Origin: Tetraselmis striata
Lineage: Eukaryota > Chlorophyta > Chlorodendrophyceae > Chlorodendrales > Chlorodendraceae
DNA: 64,000 nucleotides
Direction: 5' to 3'
NCBI GenBank assembly: GCA_006384855.1
Contig: VCJN01001541.1
Coordinates: 124,001 to 188,000 of the forward strand
The first letter of the stretch is position 1. Each line of letters begins with the position of its first letter. The notes beneath the pieces are model-generated. The model had not been told where the DNA came from. It saw nothing but the letters and a program-made list of their open reading frames with translations, and did not search any database. Shown here one piece after another: positions 25,399 through 38,149 of this stretch. Made by a program: the position numbers and the translations under genes.

Positions 25399-27429
25399 GC
25401 GCGCGCACTTCCCCACCTTGCTCGCAGGCATGATGGCATGGCTGTTTCAAACAAATAACAGAATCATGAAAGTGGCATAGTACGGCCTGTGCATGTAGCC
25501 ATAGGTAGCAGCGGCAAGGCGCATGTACTGCACGGGGCCCTTACGCTGAGGCGTTCAACTGATTGCATTAAAGCGAGCAGATGAAATGGATGTGGTTGTC
25601 CGGCCAACTGTTCACGCATGCCTTATGTGGCTGAGCCTCCTGGGTTGCAAAGGGGAACAGGGTGAAGAAAATTACGGGGAAGGGAAAGAAGGGGAGGGGG
25701 GGGGGGGGGGGGCTGACCGCCGGGGCCCTGCATGGGCTCATGTCGTGCGATGCGTGCAGCTGCCGTCGGGCTGGGACCACTGCACCTCGGGGTACCGTTG
25801 CCGCAGCGGCGTGCCGCTGCGTGTGAGGGGCGCCCTGGAAGGCGTGCCGGTTGCCGCCATCTCGGCCGGGCGCTACTGGACGCTGGCGGCCGCGCGCGAC
25901 GGGCGGCTCTTCACCTGGGGCATGGACGGCTGCGCCACGGGTGGGCCACCCCCTGCGATCCCCGCTTCCCAATGCTCCCTCCCTTCCTGTTTCGCTTCGT
26001 GGGCTCTTTAGTTCCAAAGTCATGAACGGATTTGCACCATCGAGTCTGAGAATCTGTTCTGTATGCGTGGTGTATTTCGACAGATTTCCAGATGAACACG
26101 GTTTTCCTGTTTGTTTATGAGGGAGTCAAAAGATATATATAGCGATATATATAAAAGTCAATGATATATATGGCGAGCCTAGAGCGCGGTTACAGTACTC
26201 TTTCGCTCTGCACCTTCCCCCTGCTCACCGCGCTATGGGGCGCCGTGGCTGCGGCTGAGGCGAAGAGGCTGGCGGCGGCAGGTACGCTGCCGCGGCGGGA
26301 GGACATGTGGACGCCGCGGCACGTGGCGGCGGGGCTGGCGGAGAAGCGCGTGGTGGGCATGGACTCGGGCTACGTTCTGTGGCTCGCGCGCACGGAGGAC
26401 GGGCAGGTGTACAGCTGCGACACCCAGGACGACGGTCAGCCCCCCCCTCCCCCCCCCCCCCCCCCCCCTTTGTTGCCTCACCTCACCGCGCAAACCCCAC
26501 ATCAACAGGGACATAGGTGCGTGTATGCACGACTGAAACCATTGCCGTGTAGTGAGAAGGTTAGGGGCAGGAGAGGGCCAAAATCCGAAGCTGTGTCAGA
26601 GCACTGCGCGTTGGCGTTGTTGAGCACCTCGCAACATTACTCTACTAGGAGTGCATGCTGTCTCGGTTTCCTATGCTACACTGGACCATGCATCGCTCGA
26701 ATACTGCATGACGTCGAGCGACCGTAGAGCAGCGGCGTAATGAAGAAATGTCGCTGGAACTGCGCTGTGGAATATATGCACTCGTGTCACCAATGTGAAA
26801 AGAATGCTGTGCTTGAACGGAGCAAAGCAGCCATTTTCGGGCTGGTGGCCCTGTGAACGACTATTTCGTAACTCAATTAGTCGCGGCGCCACTGGAAGCT
26901 GAACCTGGTGATTCTTTAGGCCGCAGATATTTTATGTCAGGCCCCAATGTATGGCTACTACAAGCAATGTATGGCACCAAAAGAACACCTCATTGGGCGT
27001 ATGCCCGTAATTGCACATACTTAAAAACCCGTAATCCTCTGTAAAACACGGAATTATTACAAAGAGACGACTCTTGCAGCCTTTATGTCATAATCCGCAC
27101 ATTATGATCGCCATTTACGTCTCGTCGTTGCCCAGTGGCACATCGCCAAAAACGCACCTGTCGTCTCGAGTTTGGGGTTTAGGGTTTAAGTGTTAGGAAA
27201 CCCTAAAATCCTGACCTCCCTATCCCCAGGCCGCGCAGTGACGTGCATGGCACTGCCTTGTGGGCGAAGGGATGCCCGCTCGCGTTGGCGCCTGGGGCTG
27301 AGGCGTGTGCCGGCCGCCTTGCCCGCAGGCTACGCGGGGACGCTGCCCAACAAGCGCGCGCCCAACGCGGTGGGCGAGCTGGGCCGGCGGGTGGCTGCCG
27401 CCGCGCAGGGCGGGCTTGTACCTGGGCCG

Positions 27430-27472
<43 letters not shown>

Positions 27473-30400
27473 CCACCCACCGCTCTCAACATGCCCCCTG
27501 CACCTGCATCAACAGGCGCCAGACTAGTAGGCACTATAGTAAGCGCGGTCTGAGGGCCCCTGATGACATTTTCTGCGCACCGCACCATGGGACACAACGG
27601 TCAGCCAGTCCACATCAACGCAACCAATCCACTGGCAACTTGTCTTCATTGGCCGGGCTATTCGCCTACCAAATAGACTGGTGTATCTGCTGCTCGCCAG
27701 ATTGACTCTTCTCGCCACACCCGGCGTTACACCCGCCCCTAAAATTGCCCCTAAAACTATTTTTTTACTGATTAATTCCGTAATTTGAATTATAGTAAAA
27801 TAACTTTTAGATTGCGTTTTATAACAAATTGTATTTCATATATAATATTATTTCAAATTTCAGATTGCAGTAAATTGATCGTTTGGTTTTCATTTCTGTC
27901 AAGCTGTAATACGTTGCTTTGTTTTTCGATAATTTATGTTTTTTCCTTTTTCGGCTGGCCTACTGCTCGTCCCTTTCCTTCCTCCCCATAGGTTGACATC
28001 CCCAGCAGGGAGCTTGTGGTGCGGGTGGCGGCAGGCCGACAGCACGGGCTGGCCGTCACCGCGAGCGGGAAGGTTTACTCCTGGGGCCACGGCGGCGCGC
28101 TGCTCGGCCGCGCCGGGGACAGGTTTGCGGTGGAGGCCGTGAATTCGGACTTTGACGGGCTGCCGGCGACGCTTGTAGCGGCGGGGGAGGTGCGTTCCTC
28201 GCCGCACGCTGACCTGCCCTGCTGCCCATCCCCGTGCATCCCTAGAGATCGATAAGTTTGATATACAGTACTTTGCGCGTGTACTGGTGGGTTGAGTGGC
28301 ACGTGGTGACGTGGGAGGATAGTCCGTCGTAGGTACTCCGATTGGGACGCCGTCCGACGTGCGACACCCGATGGTGGACGACCGACAGCGTACTATGATC
28401 ACTGTCCGGCACCCGTCCGTAGACCGACCGACCGACCGACCGACCGGCCAGCGCGAGAGCCCACGGCCACGAGAAAAGCCAGGCGAGCTGCTAGTCCAAC
28501 GACAGTGTCCCGTATCGCGATTGGGAGGAAACGCAGTCGGGTAATATTCAGTGATACGAAGTTGCACTACTGTAAAGCCCTGCGTTGATCTCGCGAGATA
28601 GAGCGACCGCCCTGGGCAAATGTCGAAACATGAGTGTTGTCTCCGGTAGTCGCAGCATGCATGAGTTAAATTAACTTTGTTGCGCGTTGGCAATGTTTAG
28701 AAAATTACCCCTATTTACATTCTGTTACAGCTCAACACAAACACCATTTGGGTTTTCTTCTCATACCCCCCCCCCCCCCCCCCCCCCGAGACTGATCGAT
28801 AAACCATGAGATAGGACTGTCTTTGAATGGTTGAATGATATTGGTATTGAGGGGACACACATAAGTACGTGAATATGCCCCCCCCCCCCCCCCCCCCCGG
28901 CTCCTCGAGCCAGATAGCCGCAGAGCCAGTGCTGACGGTGCTCTGCGTGTCGCCCATTGTTCGCTATGATTGCAGTACTTCTCGCTGGCCGCCACTGCGC
29001 ACGCCGTGTTCGGCTTTGGCGGCAACGGCTACCACATGGGCGGCATCGGTAGTGACATGGGCGAGATCAAAGAGCCGCGGCGCACGCTCGGCGCGCTCTC
29101 TGACGGCTCCTGGGAGCTCCTGAGCCTGCAGGTGGGGCATCACCCCCACTTTTAGGGTCTGACATGCCCTGTTGACACTATTAGGGTATTGGTATTCGGG
29201 AGAACAAGTCCATGAAACCATACTCGAGACCCCGCGAGCCATATGTAGGCTGCACCAAACTGCCTTGTAAACTATACCAGCCAGGAGCAACGTGCTAGAC
29301 AACCTAATGGGGTTTCATGATAACCTAGCATGTCCCCTCATCTCCCCCCCCCCCCCCCCCCCCCGGGCTGTGCAGGCTGGCTACCAGCATGTGATGGCCA
29401 TAGCGCGCCCCAGCTCGGCCAGCACCGCGCCTAAGGCTGTACCGCAGTCGCGGACGCGGACGCAGCCACAGGCCGCCATCCCCGCAGCAGCAGCAGCAGA
29501 ACCAGTGGGACAGGCAGCAGCCCCAGTAGCGGCGGTGGCGGCGGCTCGGGGCCTCCCAGCGGCGGAGCATCTCGAGCCCCGCAGCGCCCGCCCCAAGTCG
29601 CTGTTCCGGCACGCGAGGCGCACGCCGGCGCACTTTACGAATGCGGGCCTCATCAGCCCCGTCGCATACCTCCTGCCGCAGGTGGGGTGGCGGCTTCGTG
29701 TATGCATGCGACGCTGTCTAGCGCCTTTGGGACACTCGCATCCATCACATGCCCCTCATTTCTCTCGCCACTTTTGATCCACCATTATCATTCAAATTAA
29801 CCAGAATTCCACACAATAAAGGGGAACATGCTAAGCTTGTGAATATGTCTTACATCCAAGACAAAGTTAGACGATTCCCTCGCGGTTTCTTTGCCCCGCC
29901 GCTATCCTTTTCCAAGCGGGCGGTGAGGCCGCCAGCGCCCCACGTGGCGCAGGCCATCGCTGAGCTGCCCCCCTTCCCCCCCCCCCCCCCCCCCCCACAC
30001 AGGCAAAGCCGCCCTCGGAGTCCCCGGCGGAGGCGTGGGCCAAGTGGCGCCCCACCGCGCGGCACGACGCCATCGCCGGCACCTCGCCCGACATCTTCCG
30101 GGGCCTGCCCGACGCGTTTGACCCCGCGTACAAGAACCCGTGCTGGATGCAGGTGAGGCCACCCTCATGGCCAGCAGAAGCCGCTGAGCGGATTGTCTAT
30201 ATATATGCGCTCAAGAAATATGGCAATTGGGGGGTGATGGCACAATGCGGAACCCCCCACCCCCTCGCCCCGCAACCAAGCCAAGCTGCCCGAATCCACC
30301 ATGGAAAGCGGCAGTCGGCCCCAAGGACTTAGTATGGGTCATATGTGGTAGTTCGTTGCTGGTACATAAGACACAGCGATACATTGCTTGCTCATCTGTA

Positions 30401-33400
30401 ACTAATGCTCACCGAAAATGGTAAAGTATCGAATATCTTTTTTTGTGGAAAGTGTACATATCAGCAAGGTACTGATGCAGCAGCTATTACATCGCGGCCA
30501 CCCAAAAGCTATACATACCTATACCCGACATGACCGGATCAGCGCATGACCGACATCAGAGTCATGTCTCAGACGGGACAGGCAGCTTCAGACCGACTGC
30601 GTGGATACGCGCCTCCTGTGGCGAGCATGACGGAGCGGCTAAACACCCGTGCTGGCGGCCGAGATCCCTGTGAGGAGACGAGATGGTGAAGCAGCGCCGC
30701 GCGAGGTGTCCTATGCTAACCCCCCATCCCCCACCACACCGCTCGCGGTTGGTTGCCCCCATTTGCGCGCTCCGCAGAAGGGCAAGCTGCGCTGCATCCC
30801 CTACTTCCAGATCCTGGGCGTCTCCAAGTGCGGCACCACCGACCTCTACCACCGCCTGGCAAAGCACCCGGGTGCGCGTCCCCGAACGACCCCGCACCCG
30901 CGAATTGTACTCCCCCCCCCCCCCCCCCCTGATGGTATTGCCCTACAAAATGAGGATGCAGGGTTCCATTCCGAATCATCATTTGAAAAGGGTTGGCCCT
31001 GTCGTAAGGCTTTTCGACAATACCGCTGGATTTGGCTCACTTCCTCCTCAGCGACAATTTTGTATGACTTTCTCTGTTATTAATTGATCCATCTGAGATC
31101 CATCAAAATTGCGTTCTTTCATTATATTATCAAAACATCTTTTCTTTTCCATCCTCCCAGCTGCCGGCTCGCCATCGCAGCGCATGGATTTGACGCCTAT
31201 GCTGGCGGCTGCCTGACCGCTGCCCACCCAACACCCTCGGCAGAGCTGGTGGAGTCGATCAACAAGGGGCCGCACTTCTGGGACGAGTGCCAGTGGCCGC
31301 CCAACGGCGCATGCACCGTGCCTCCCACCGGCGACTGGGAGGGCTACGTGAACCTCTTTGACAAAGCCGCGGGGCAGATCGCCTCCCACAAGTGCTCCCC
31401 CCTCCCCCCCCCCCCCACCCTTCCCCCTTCCGTCCTCCCCCTCTCTCATGTCTACCCCCCTCCCGCCCCACCCTCTCTTGTTCTGTTGAATCCATCATCG
31501 ACTGAACCACACTTTGGGTTTTCGCTAAATCGATCGTTTTTCAACTCCCCCCCTCCCTCCCTGAAAAGCGTACAACGATACTTATCTGGCAATGTCCCAG
31601 AATACACCGCAAAGATCATATGGATCTTCCAACCCGTTGCTGCAACACCAATTCAAGATTTTTTGACCCGCGAACCCAATTGAATTCTACGGTAAACAAA
31701 GGTTGAAAATACATATAAATCTGATTGTTAATGACCGCCGCGCTTTGAAGAATCTGATAATAATGGCCTTTTTGAGGATGCCTGCTGATAATGGCAGTTT
31801 CTTATTATTTGCGTGCCACGTTCGTTCTATATTCGATTGAATTTCAGGCGGGGAATAGGCGGACGCCTTCTCATATGTGGTTTTCAGCAAGCGCGTTGGC
31901 ACCTGCAATAATCTGGTTAATCTACGGGCTACACGCGGACATAGAGCAATAACTTGAATAATGCTAATGAAAGAACATAATTTTGATCGATCTTAGATGG
32001 AAGAGTTAGGTATTAGAACTATCCTTGTTACAGCAAATGACCTTTCGCTTGCTAGTTGAGTGGTCAAAATGTTGTATTCGCCCCCTGGTCCCCCCTCCCC
32101 CTCCCTTGCATTTCTCTCCAGTGCGCTCCCTGCTGAGCTGAGCTAAGATGCGGCGTGCCGCAGGACGGCCATCACGGGCGAGGCGTCCTCCAACACCTTC
32201 ACCGCCAGCGAGGTCTACCTGCGCGGGCACAACCCCAAAGCGCAACAACCCAGAGGACGTCACCATCGCGGAGCTCATCCGCGAGGCGCAGCCATACACG
32301 CGCCTCATCGTCCTCTTCCGTGACCCCGTGGAGCGCTACTTCTCCGCCTACTACTACTACAGGCACCGACACCCTTAATTACCAGCCCTCCTATCCTAGG
32401 CTTACCCATGCAGAAAGAGTCTATCCATACTCATGTGACGCGGCAGCCATAAATGCATTTGAGTTACTATTCCCCCAAACACCGATCTCGCCCGTTACAA
32501 GGACTGTCTTTACATCGGATTCTGGTTGCTTTTTTGAAAATGTCGTGATCATTGATTCGACTTGCATCTTATCATATCCGAAAACGTGTCTTTTGTACTA
32601 CAGGTGCCGACTTGGTATTAATGGGAACACTGTGAATACGAACCTGGCCTGCCTGCCAGAGACCAAATCTAGACAAGACTATAGCGAGTGTGCTTATAGG
32701 TTGCTAGAAAGCCATTGTGAGGCTCCGAATAAGGGCTCTTATGAAAGGTGCGTCCTATATATATGTGTGTTATCTGTCATGTGCATATATGTATTGACAC
32801 ATAGCACATATATATGATATGATATATATATATATGATATATATGATCATGTGTGTCAGTATACACCCATGAAGCGCGTTCTATATCAGCGGGTTCCAGT
32901 CGTTACTACAGGTGGTGATGTCGCTCCTCCTCCCAGGCGCTGACGTGCGTGCCATCCGCACTGCCGCAGGGACCGCAGCAAGCCGAGCCCCTCGCCGGAG
33001 GACTTCCACCAGCGAGTCACGCAAGAGATTGCGCAGTGGGAGACGTGCGTCAAGGGTGCAGGCATCCGGCAGTGCGTGCGCGGATTCAGCCCGCAGCAGC
33101 TGGTCAAGGGTGTGACCCCCGCCCCCTTCCCCCCATCCTCACGCCGCCCTTCAATACCGATGCGCATGTTCTGCATGTATTCGAATGCTAATCTCCGCAT
33201 ATTGTACTGTTCTCCGCATATGAAATGTATAATATTATTCTGCGCGTATAATGATACTATTCTCCGTGTATTGCGGTTTTCCCGGTGTCCCTGTTCTATA
33301 ACACCGCAATCTCCGTACCAGCGCTTTTATGGTAGACCATCCACATCCCACCGTCCAGATCTGCAACCCTATCTATATACGCTAGCACTTCGACTAATTC

Positions 33401-35032
33401 GAACACAACCTCTTGCGCCACATTTAGGGGCGCGTTTTCAGACAGGGCCTCCATGTATGCCCACCTGATCGGTACTTATCTCCGACCAGCGAAAATCAAT
33501 ATCCTTGTATCCCTTTATACTACGGAAAAGCCGGCAGTCCGATTGTTGTAATTTTGTATACGCTCCAGCTGGCCTTGTGGCCCGGCCGTCTGTCTTTAGT
33601 CTCTGTGTGTGTCTGTGTCTGTGTATTTTTTTTTTCTAGAGGGGGGGGGGGGGGGATAGCGGGCTGCCCCCTAATTTATGCGGCTCTGCGTGTCAGGCAT
33701 GTATGTGGAGTTTCTGCACGACTGGCTGGACCACTGGCCGCGCCACCAGCTGCTCTTCATGCGCAACGAGGACTACGCCGCTGCAACGCGGCCGCACATG
33801 GAGGCCGTCTTCGCCTTCCTCGGCATGCGCGACCCCACGCCCGCGGAGTGGAGCCAGATAATGCACATGGACCGCCGCAACGCGCAGCAGGTGCGCCCCC
33901 CCCCTTCCCCCCACCGCCACCACCATCAAACCCTCTCTCCAGATTCCCGTCATCTTTGCACACGCGTCACATATGATAACGAACCCTAGGGGGGTGCTGA
34001 AACCCTGCGCTACCCTAGACGGGCACATCAAGTACTGCTAGTTTGTGCGGCCGTAATCATAAAGTTGCAGTACCGTAATGAAAGATACCGCTGTAACTGC
34101 GGTGCGCTATCGGCGGGATTACAAAGAAGAAGACATGATATGTGAGCCTCGCATTTACGGCGGGGGGCGCTCGACAGCTCCGGGAGGTTACACATGTATA
34201 TTGCTATACCAATTTCAATACAAGTTTATATATTAGATACTATGGACAGTTGTAGTGCATCAACCAAAGTCGCAGTGCCGCTTGAAGCGAATGATCCCGC
34301 CTGGCCCACATTCGCAGTACTCTATGCACCGAAACCACGCTCTGCGTTTGCTGTATATTGTCGCTTTTGACCCCCTCCCCCTAAGCCCCCCATCCCCCCA
34401 AAGACTTGAGAAATATATGTTTATCTTGAAAATATATCAGAATACACCACAAATACGAAATGGATCTTCCAACTCGATGCTACAAAATGAATGAATGTTT
34501 TATCGTGAACGCAATGGTCTGGTGCGGTATAGGCTGCCACTAAAAAGTAACCCATCATTCGCAGTACTCTATGCACCGAAACCACGCTCTGGGCTCGCTG
34601 TACATCGTCGCTTTTGACACCCTCCCCCCGAAGAGGTGAGAAAATATAAATTTGTCTTTAAAAGTATATCAGAATACACCACAAATACGAAACGGGTCAT
34701 CCAACTCGATGCTGCCAAATGAGTGAATGTTTTATCGTGAACGCAATGGTCTGGTGCGGTATAGGCTGCCATCAAAAAGTGCCCCCTGATTGTGACTTTT
34801 AGGGGGATCCTCCCTTTGGAAAAGTCGAGGTTTGCGCCCATCAGCACTGGCGGCGCTGCGCATGCGCATACAGCTGAGGGGCGCTGTGCCTCTTTGCTGC
34901 GCTGCGTGGCCGCAGAAAGCAGACATGCTGCCCGAGACGCGCCGCCTGCTGGGCGCCTTCTACGCGCCCTTCAACGAGCGGCTGGCCCAGGCGCTGGGCG
35001 ACCACCGCTTCGCCTGGCCCGCGGCGGCCTAG
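23652..35032 (+). CDS. RCC1-repeat / CHST15-like sulfotransferase fusion, type II membrane protein
   Basis: Eighteen exons: 23652-23785, 24126-24225, 24320-24541, 24750-24900, 25132-25286, 25760-25940, 26282-26434, 27329-27429, 27992-28189, 28976-29131, 29376-29681, 30003-30152, 30778-30871, 31244-31391, 32164-32362, 32970-33109, 33697-33890, 34916-35032 (TAG). All junction phases agree; about 965 residues. Order: Gly-rich tail, signal anchor (LHWAVASLLLAAGVATALSY), short coiled coil, RCC1 blades (TLFTWGLN, VAGSAHTLVV, VAAGRYHSVAL..VYTWGLNDVGQLG, VAAGRQHGLAV..VYSWGH, VFGFGGNGYHMGG, AGYQHVMAIA), Ala/Pro linker, then sulfotransferase. The latter has FDPAYKNPCW, the 5'-phosphosulfate loop GVSKCGTTDLYHRL, NKGPHFW, the 3'-phosphate motif RDPVERYFSAY, FLHDWLDHWP, and terminal MLPETRRLL..FYAPFN..LA. 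The family uses PAPS to sulfate glycans in the Golgi. Odd points: one extra base near 32229-32240 and an apparent GC donor after 32362. Confidence 0.88.
25319..25396 (+). repeat. (AC)n microsatellite next to an intron C-tract
   Basis: About 38 AC dinucleotides with one interruption, directly after GTGCG and a C run at the 5' end of the intron following exon 5 of the fusion gene. ORFs through it on either strand are artefacts. Confidence 0.95.
27720..27960. other. AT-rich block inside an intron
   Basis: About 240 bp of strongly AT-rich sequence just before the acceptor at 27991, contrasting with the GC-rich exons. No ORF or repeat partner was recognised. Confidence 0.5.
31515..31700 (+). repeat. 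Dispersed intronic repeat family A, copy 2
   Basis: It lies in the intron 31392-32163 of the fusion gene, with the ordered blocks ATCGTTTTTCAACTCC, a C-rich run, TACTTATCTGGC, AGAATACACCGC, GGATCTTCCAACCCGTTGCT and TTTTTTGACCCGCGAACCC. Confidence 0.75.
34308..34785 (+). repeat. Dispersed intronic repeat family A, copies 3 and 4 in tandem
   Basis: Two copies begin at CATTCGCAGTACTCTATGCA (near 34310 and 34555, period about 245 bp), each with CGCTTTTGAC, a C-rich run, ATATCAGAATACACCAC, CCAACTCGATGCT and TTATCGTGAACGCAATGG. Both sit in the last intron (33891-34915) of the fusion gene. Confidence 0.85.
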
Positions 35033-36511
35033 CCCGCCGACCTATTTGGCCTGGCTGCCTGACTGCGGGGCAACCTCTGCCGGCCCAGTGTGCCTCAGGC
35101 CACTACTGGGGCGGCAAGCTTGGGGGGGCTGAGAACTGAGGCGCGCCATCCGCGGCCGAGTCTCGACAGCTTTGTTGAGCTTGTGCGGCTTCGAGCACCC
35201 ACCCGCCGCTGGTATTTGTAAGGCGCTCGAGGTCCGCTTGCATTGCCGGCCTTCCCAAGAGGACCATCTGTAATGCCAAAATATCCCGGCGTCGCGCTGG
35301 CGCCCTCGTTGGGGCGGCCTCTCCCCCGGCAGGCCGCACATTAACTGCCGTGTCGCCCGCCATGCACAATCCGCGCTGCGCTCGTCCCGGTGCGGCATAC
35401 GGCTGCGTTGATTGCGCGACGGCATGATCTGCCAACAACGTGCAGTGAATGCGCATAACATACTGCTGACTGGTCCACATGTTTGGTGTTGTAGCAGCTA
35501 GCTGCCATGTATATCAGGTAGCATCATACAGTGCATAGGCAGTGCGCATGAACTGAAACCCTGGTAGGTTTTAGGTCCATGTCAGTTTCTCTCTCTTTAC
35601 AAGGGAGTCACTGGTGTTCGGACAGTTGAAGTTCTTGCAACTTTATTCCCGCTCAGTCGTTGGTGCTAAACAGGCCAGTGGTCGCACAAACCCGCGTGGG
35701 TCCACACTGAAGCGCGTAGCCCTCTGAAGGCCGAGTGGGTGGGAGAGTACGGCAACTGGTGCAGCCAGTCCCAGTACCGCTGCGAGCGGGAGTGCGAGCG
35801 GGGCGTGTGGTGCGGCCACCGCCGTGCATCTGCGCGCCGCATGCTCCAGGCATAAAATGGGCACCCATAGCACTTTTCGGACCAGGATCCCTTCATGGGC
35901 CGCATGTCCCACTGACAAGGCAGCTGTCTGTCAAATTATCAAGGGGGCGCGCTTGACCGGGTGGGCAGAGGGATGTGGCGAGGGAGCAGTGGCGCACCCG
36001 AGTAGGGTGAGTTGTAGCTGCATCCCAGTGATCTCAGATCATCTTTGTAAGCCATCTTGCAGTAGAGTTACCACACTTGGATCGCTGCATGCCGGGGTGA
36101 TGGTCAGTCCGCGCAGTGAGTGGGCCCCCCCCCCCCCCCTCCCCTTGGTGGTATAAACCTGCGGCATGCCTGGCCAAGAGAGGACAATACCGGGTAGACA
36201 GTCAGCCTGGGTTGCCTGAGCCCCCGTGGGTCAGCCTTGAACGCAAATGTCTTGCCGAATGCCTTGGATGGCCGCTGGTGAAGTTTGCTCAGCAGGCTGC
36301 GGCATGTCTGTCTTTGGCAGCATGGCCTCGCGCAGCATCTCAGCACGCGCAGCGCCGTGAGAGCGCGATGCGCCATGATTGAGGCAGATCACGCGTTTCC
36401 AGGGCGCAATTATGGTGATTTACAAGGTGCCCCTTGATCAGGAGATGGGAGCCCCATGCCTTCCCGTAGATAGCAATACATCCGGATCGAAACTGAGAGA
36501 GGGGGTGAACT

Positions 36512-36542
<31 letters not shown>

Positions 36543-36750
36543 CTGTGGTTACTGTTTCAATATATAACATGTAACGGTATTATCCGATATTCGTCGCCTG
36601 GGTGGCTGCAGCATCATGTTTGGTACTCACAGCAAGAGATATTGCGTACCCTTGCATGTGTGTGATTCGTTGAGCGTGCCATTGCAGTTGTTGGGCATGA
36701 CCTTCTGTTTTTTTTCCGGGCGGGCCTTTGGTTTCACTCCGTCACTGGCA
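35033..36750. other. Spacer after the fusion gene; no confident gene
   Basis: TGTAA motifs at 35217 and near 35270 are possible poly(A) signals. A plus-strand stretch ending at 35854 reads EWVGEYGNWCSQSQYRC..CERGVWCGH before a stop and could be a Cys-rich terminal exon, but no upstream exon was found. A C run lies at 36126-36139 and a G run at 36516-36541. Confidence 0.35.
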
Positions 36751-36753
36751 GTT

Positions 36754-37361
36754 TTACATGCGCTGCTTGTCCGCATACGATTCCGCATCGAACATGTACC
36801 AAGCCGCCGGCTGTGTCCGGCCAGCATGATCTCCACCGTAGTAGTCTGAGCGACAGCACTGCCGGCACTGCGCCGATAGTCCGATACCGCCTCTCGCAGC
36901 CGGCCGTGGCGGCGCAGTCGAACTGCTCTCGTTAGCAAGTCGAAGATCTTGTCGGCGTCCAGCTTGCGCTCCGTTCACGTCATCATCTCAGGAGCAGCTA
37001 GCGCTCGTTTCTCGCTTTCTTGCCAGCTAGTCAAACTGCCCGCTAGTGAAGCGACATCGACACCGAGGTCCGGATATGATGTGCGTATATCTCGAAAATC
37101 GGGAGGCTCTCAAGGTAGGGGCAGCAGCCCAGCCAGGACCGTGCCGACGGCGCTCGCCGCGATGGCCGCGGCTGCCCAGTCGAGCCACTTTTGCGGCGAG
37201 TCGTAGTACTCGGCTCCCAGTCCGCGCCCCGTCATCTCTGCAGGTTGAATGCTTGCCAACCAGTCCTGCAGGCGTCCCGCCGGCGTCGGCGGCCAATGCG
37301 GGATCAGTGTATGACATTGTGAGGCACGAGGACCCAAGTTGGCCAAGGAACATACAGCCAT
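36754..37361 (-). CDS. Possible unidentified minus-strand gene
   Basis: Two protein-like segments. 37361-37110 is an ATG-to-stop frame of 83 codons ending with a hydrophobic segment (WLDWAAAAIAASAVGTVLAG). Around 36980-36790 another frame reads DADKIFDLLTRAVRLRRHGR and continues with REAVSDYRRS. They may be exons of one gene, but I could not join them by phase, and I do not recognise the family. Confidence 0.25.
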
Positions 37362-37434
37362 GAGAACGACGACATACGGCGACGCTGATCGGAATCGATA
37401 CTGCTCATGGCTTTTATATGTTATTTGTTCGTAT

Positions 37435-37825
37435 GAAGTAACTTGACAGTTGAATCAGAGATGGGTCGATTTTTCAGAAATCTTTAAAAGAACGGGTTGT
37501 AGCGACTATATCACTGGGCTACAGTTCCATGAATTGCATTGCCAGCGCTTTGAAGTACCAGAGTTCTTTTGTCCATTACCAGCAGCGAATAGCGAGTACC
37601 AGTACCCATAGCCTCCCAACCGTGAGATCGTAATCGGCCGGCTGCTGTGTAATTAAAGGACCGTGGGCGCGCGGGCGGGTGGGTGGGTGGGTGGATTATA
37701 GTACTTAGTAGTACATTCCAGTAGATAAGCGCTTTAGTCATGCATCTATAGGCCCGATCCGCTGCACTGACCGGGTACCCGCTCACCGCCGAAAAATCGA
37801 CGCTTCGCTGGATAATTATCATCGC
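37435..37825 (-). mobile_element. MITE-like element, copy 2 (inverted relative to copy 1)
   Basis: Reverse-complement match to 1725-2150 over its whole length, including TGAAGTAACTTGACAG at one end and GAAAAATCGACGCTTCGC at the other. The two copies have diverged by small indels; this one has a (GGGT)n run near 37675. Confidence 0.6.
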
Positions 37826-37930
37826 ATGTATTACATGTTGCGCAGAGGTCGCCGCCCTTCTCAAATGCATGCAAATCTACCTGGTACAATGGCTACAGGT
37901 AATCAAACTCAAGCGTCGCCCACACGCCGG

Positions 37931-37933
<3 letters not shown>

Positions 37934-37991
<58 letters not shown>
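37934..37991 (+). repeat. (AC)n microsatellite
   Basis: About 29 uninterrupted AC/CA units. Confidence 0.95.
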
Positions 37992-38149
37992 ACAAAACGC
38001 GCCAACAAACGAAAAGCGCCGGGATAAGCCCGCCACACGCGCTTGCACGGCGAAGACAACACCCCTCTACCCCACCACCCGGAGGGCCAGGGGGCGGAGC
38101 AGGGGGCGAGGACGACACCAGACTCTCTTAGGTTTAGGGACCTGGCCTC

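Noticed and set aside
25083..25454. ORFs reading the (AC)n repeat as CVCVCV or HTHTHT
   Set aside because: Microsatellite translation inside an intron of the fusion gene.
20955..27215. TTTAGGG-type telomeric motifs near 20970 and 27180
   Set aside because: Single or double units only; not an interstitial telomere array.
29682..30002. RCC1 protein and sulfotransferase as two neighbouring genes
   Set aside because: No stop, promoter-like gap, start codon with signal anchor or poly(A) context between them; the junction is phase-consistent.
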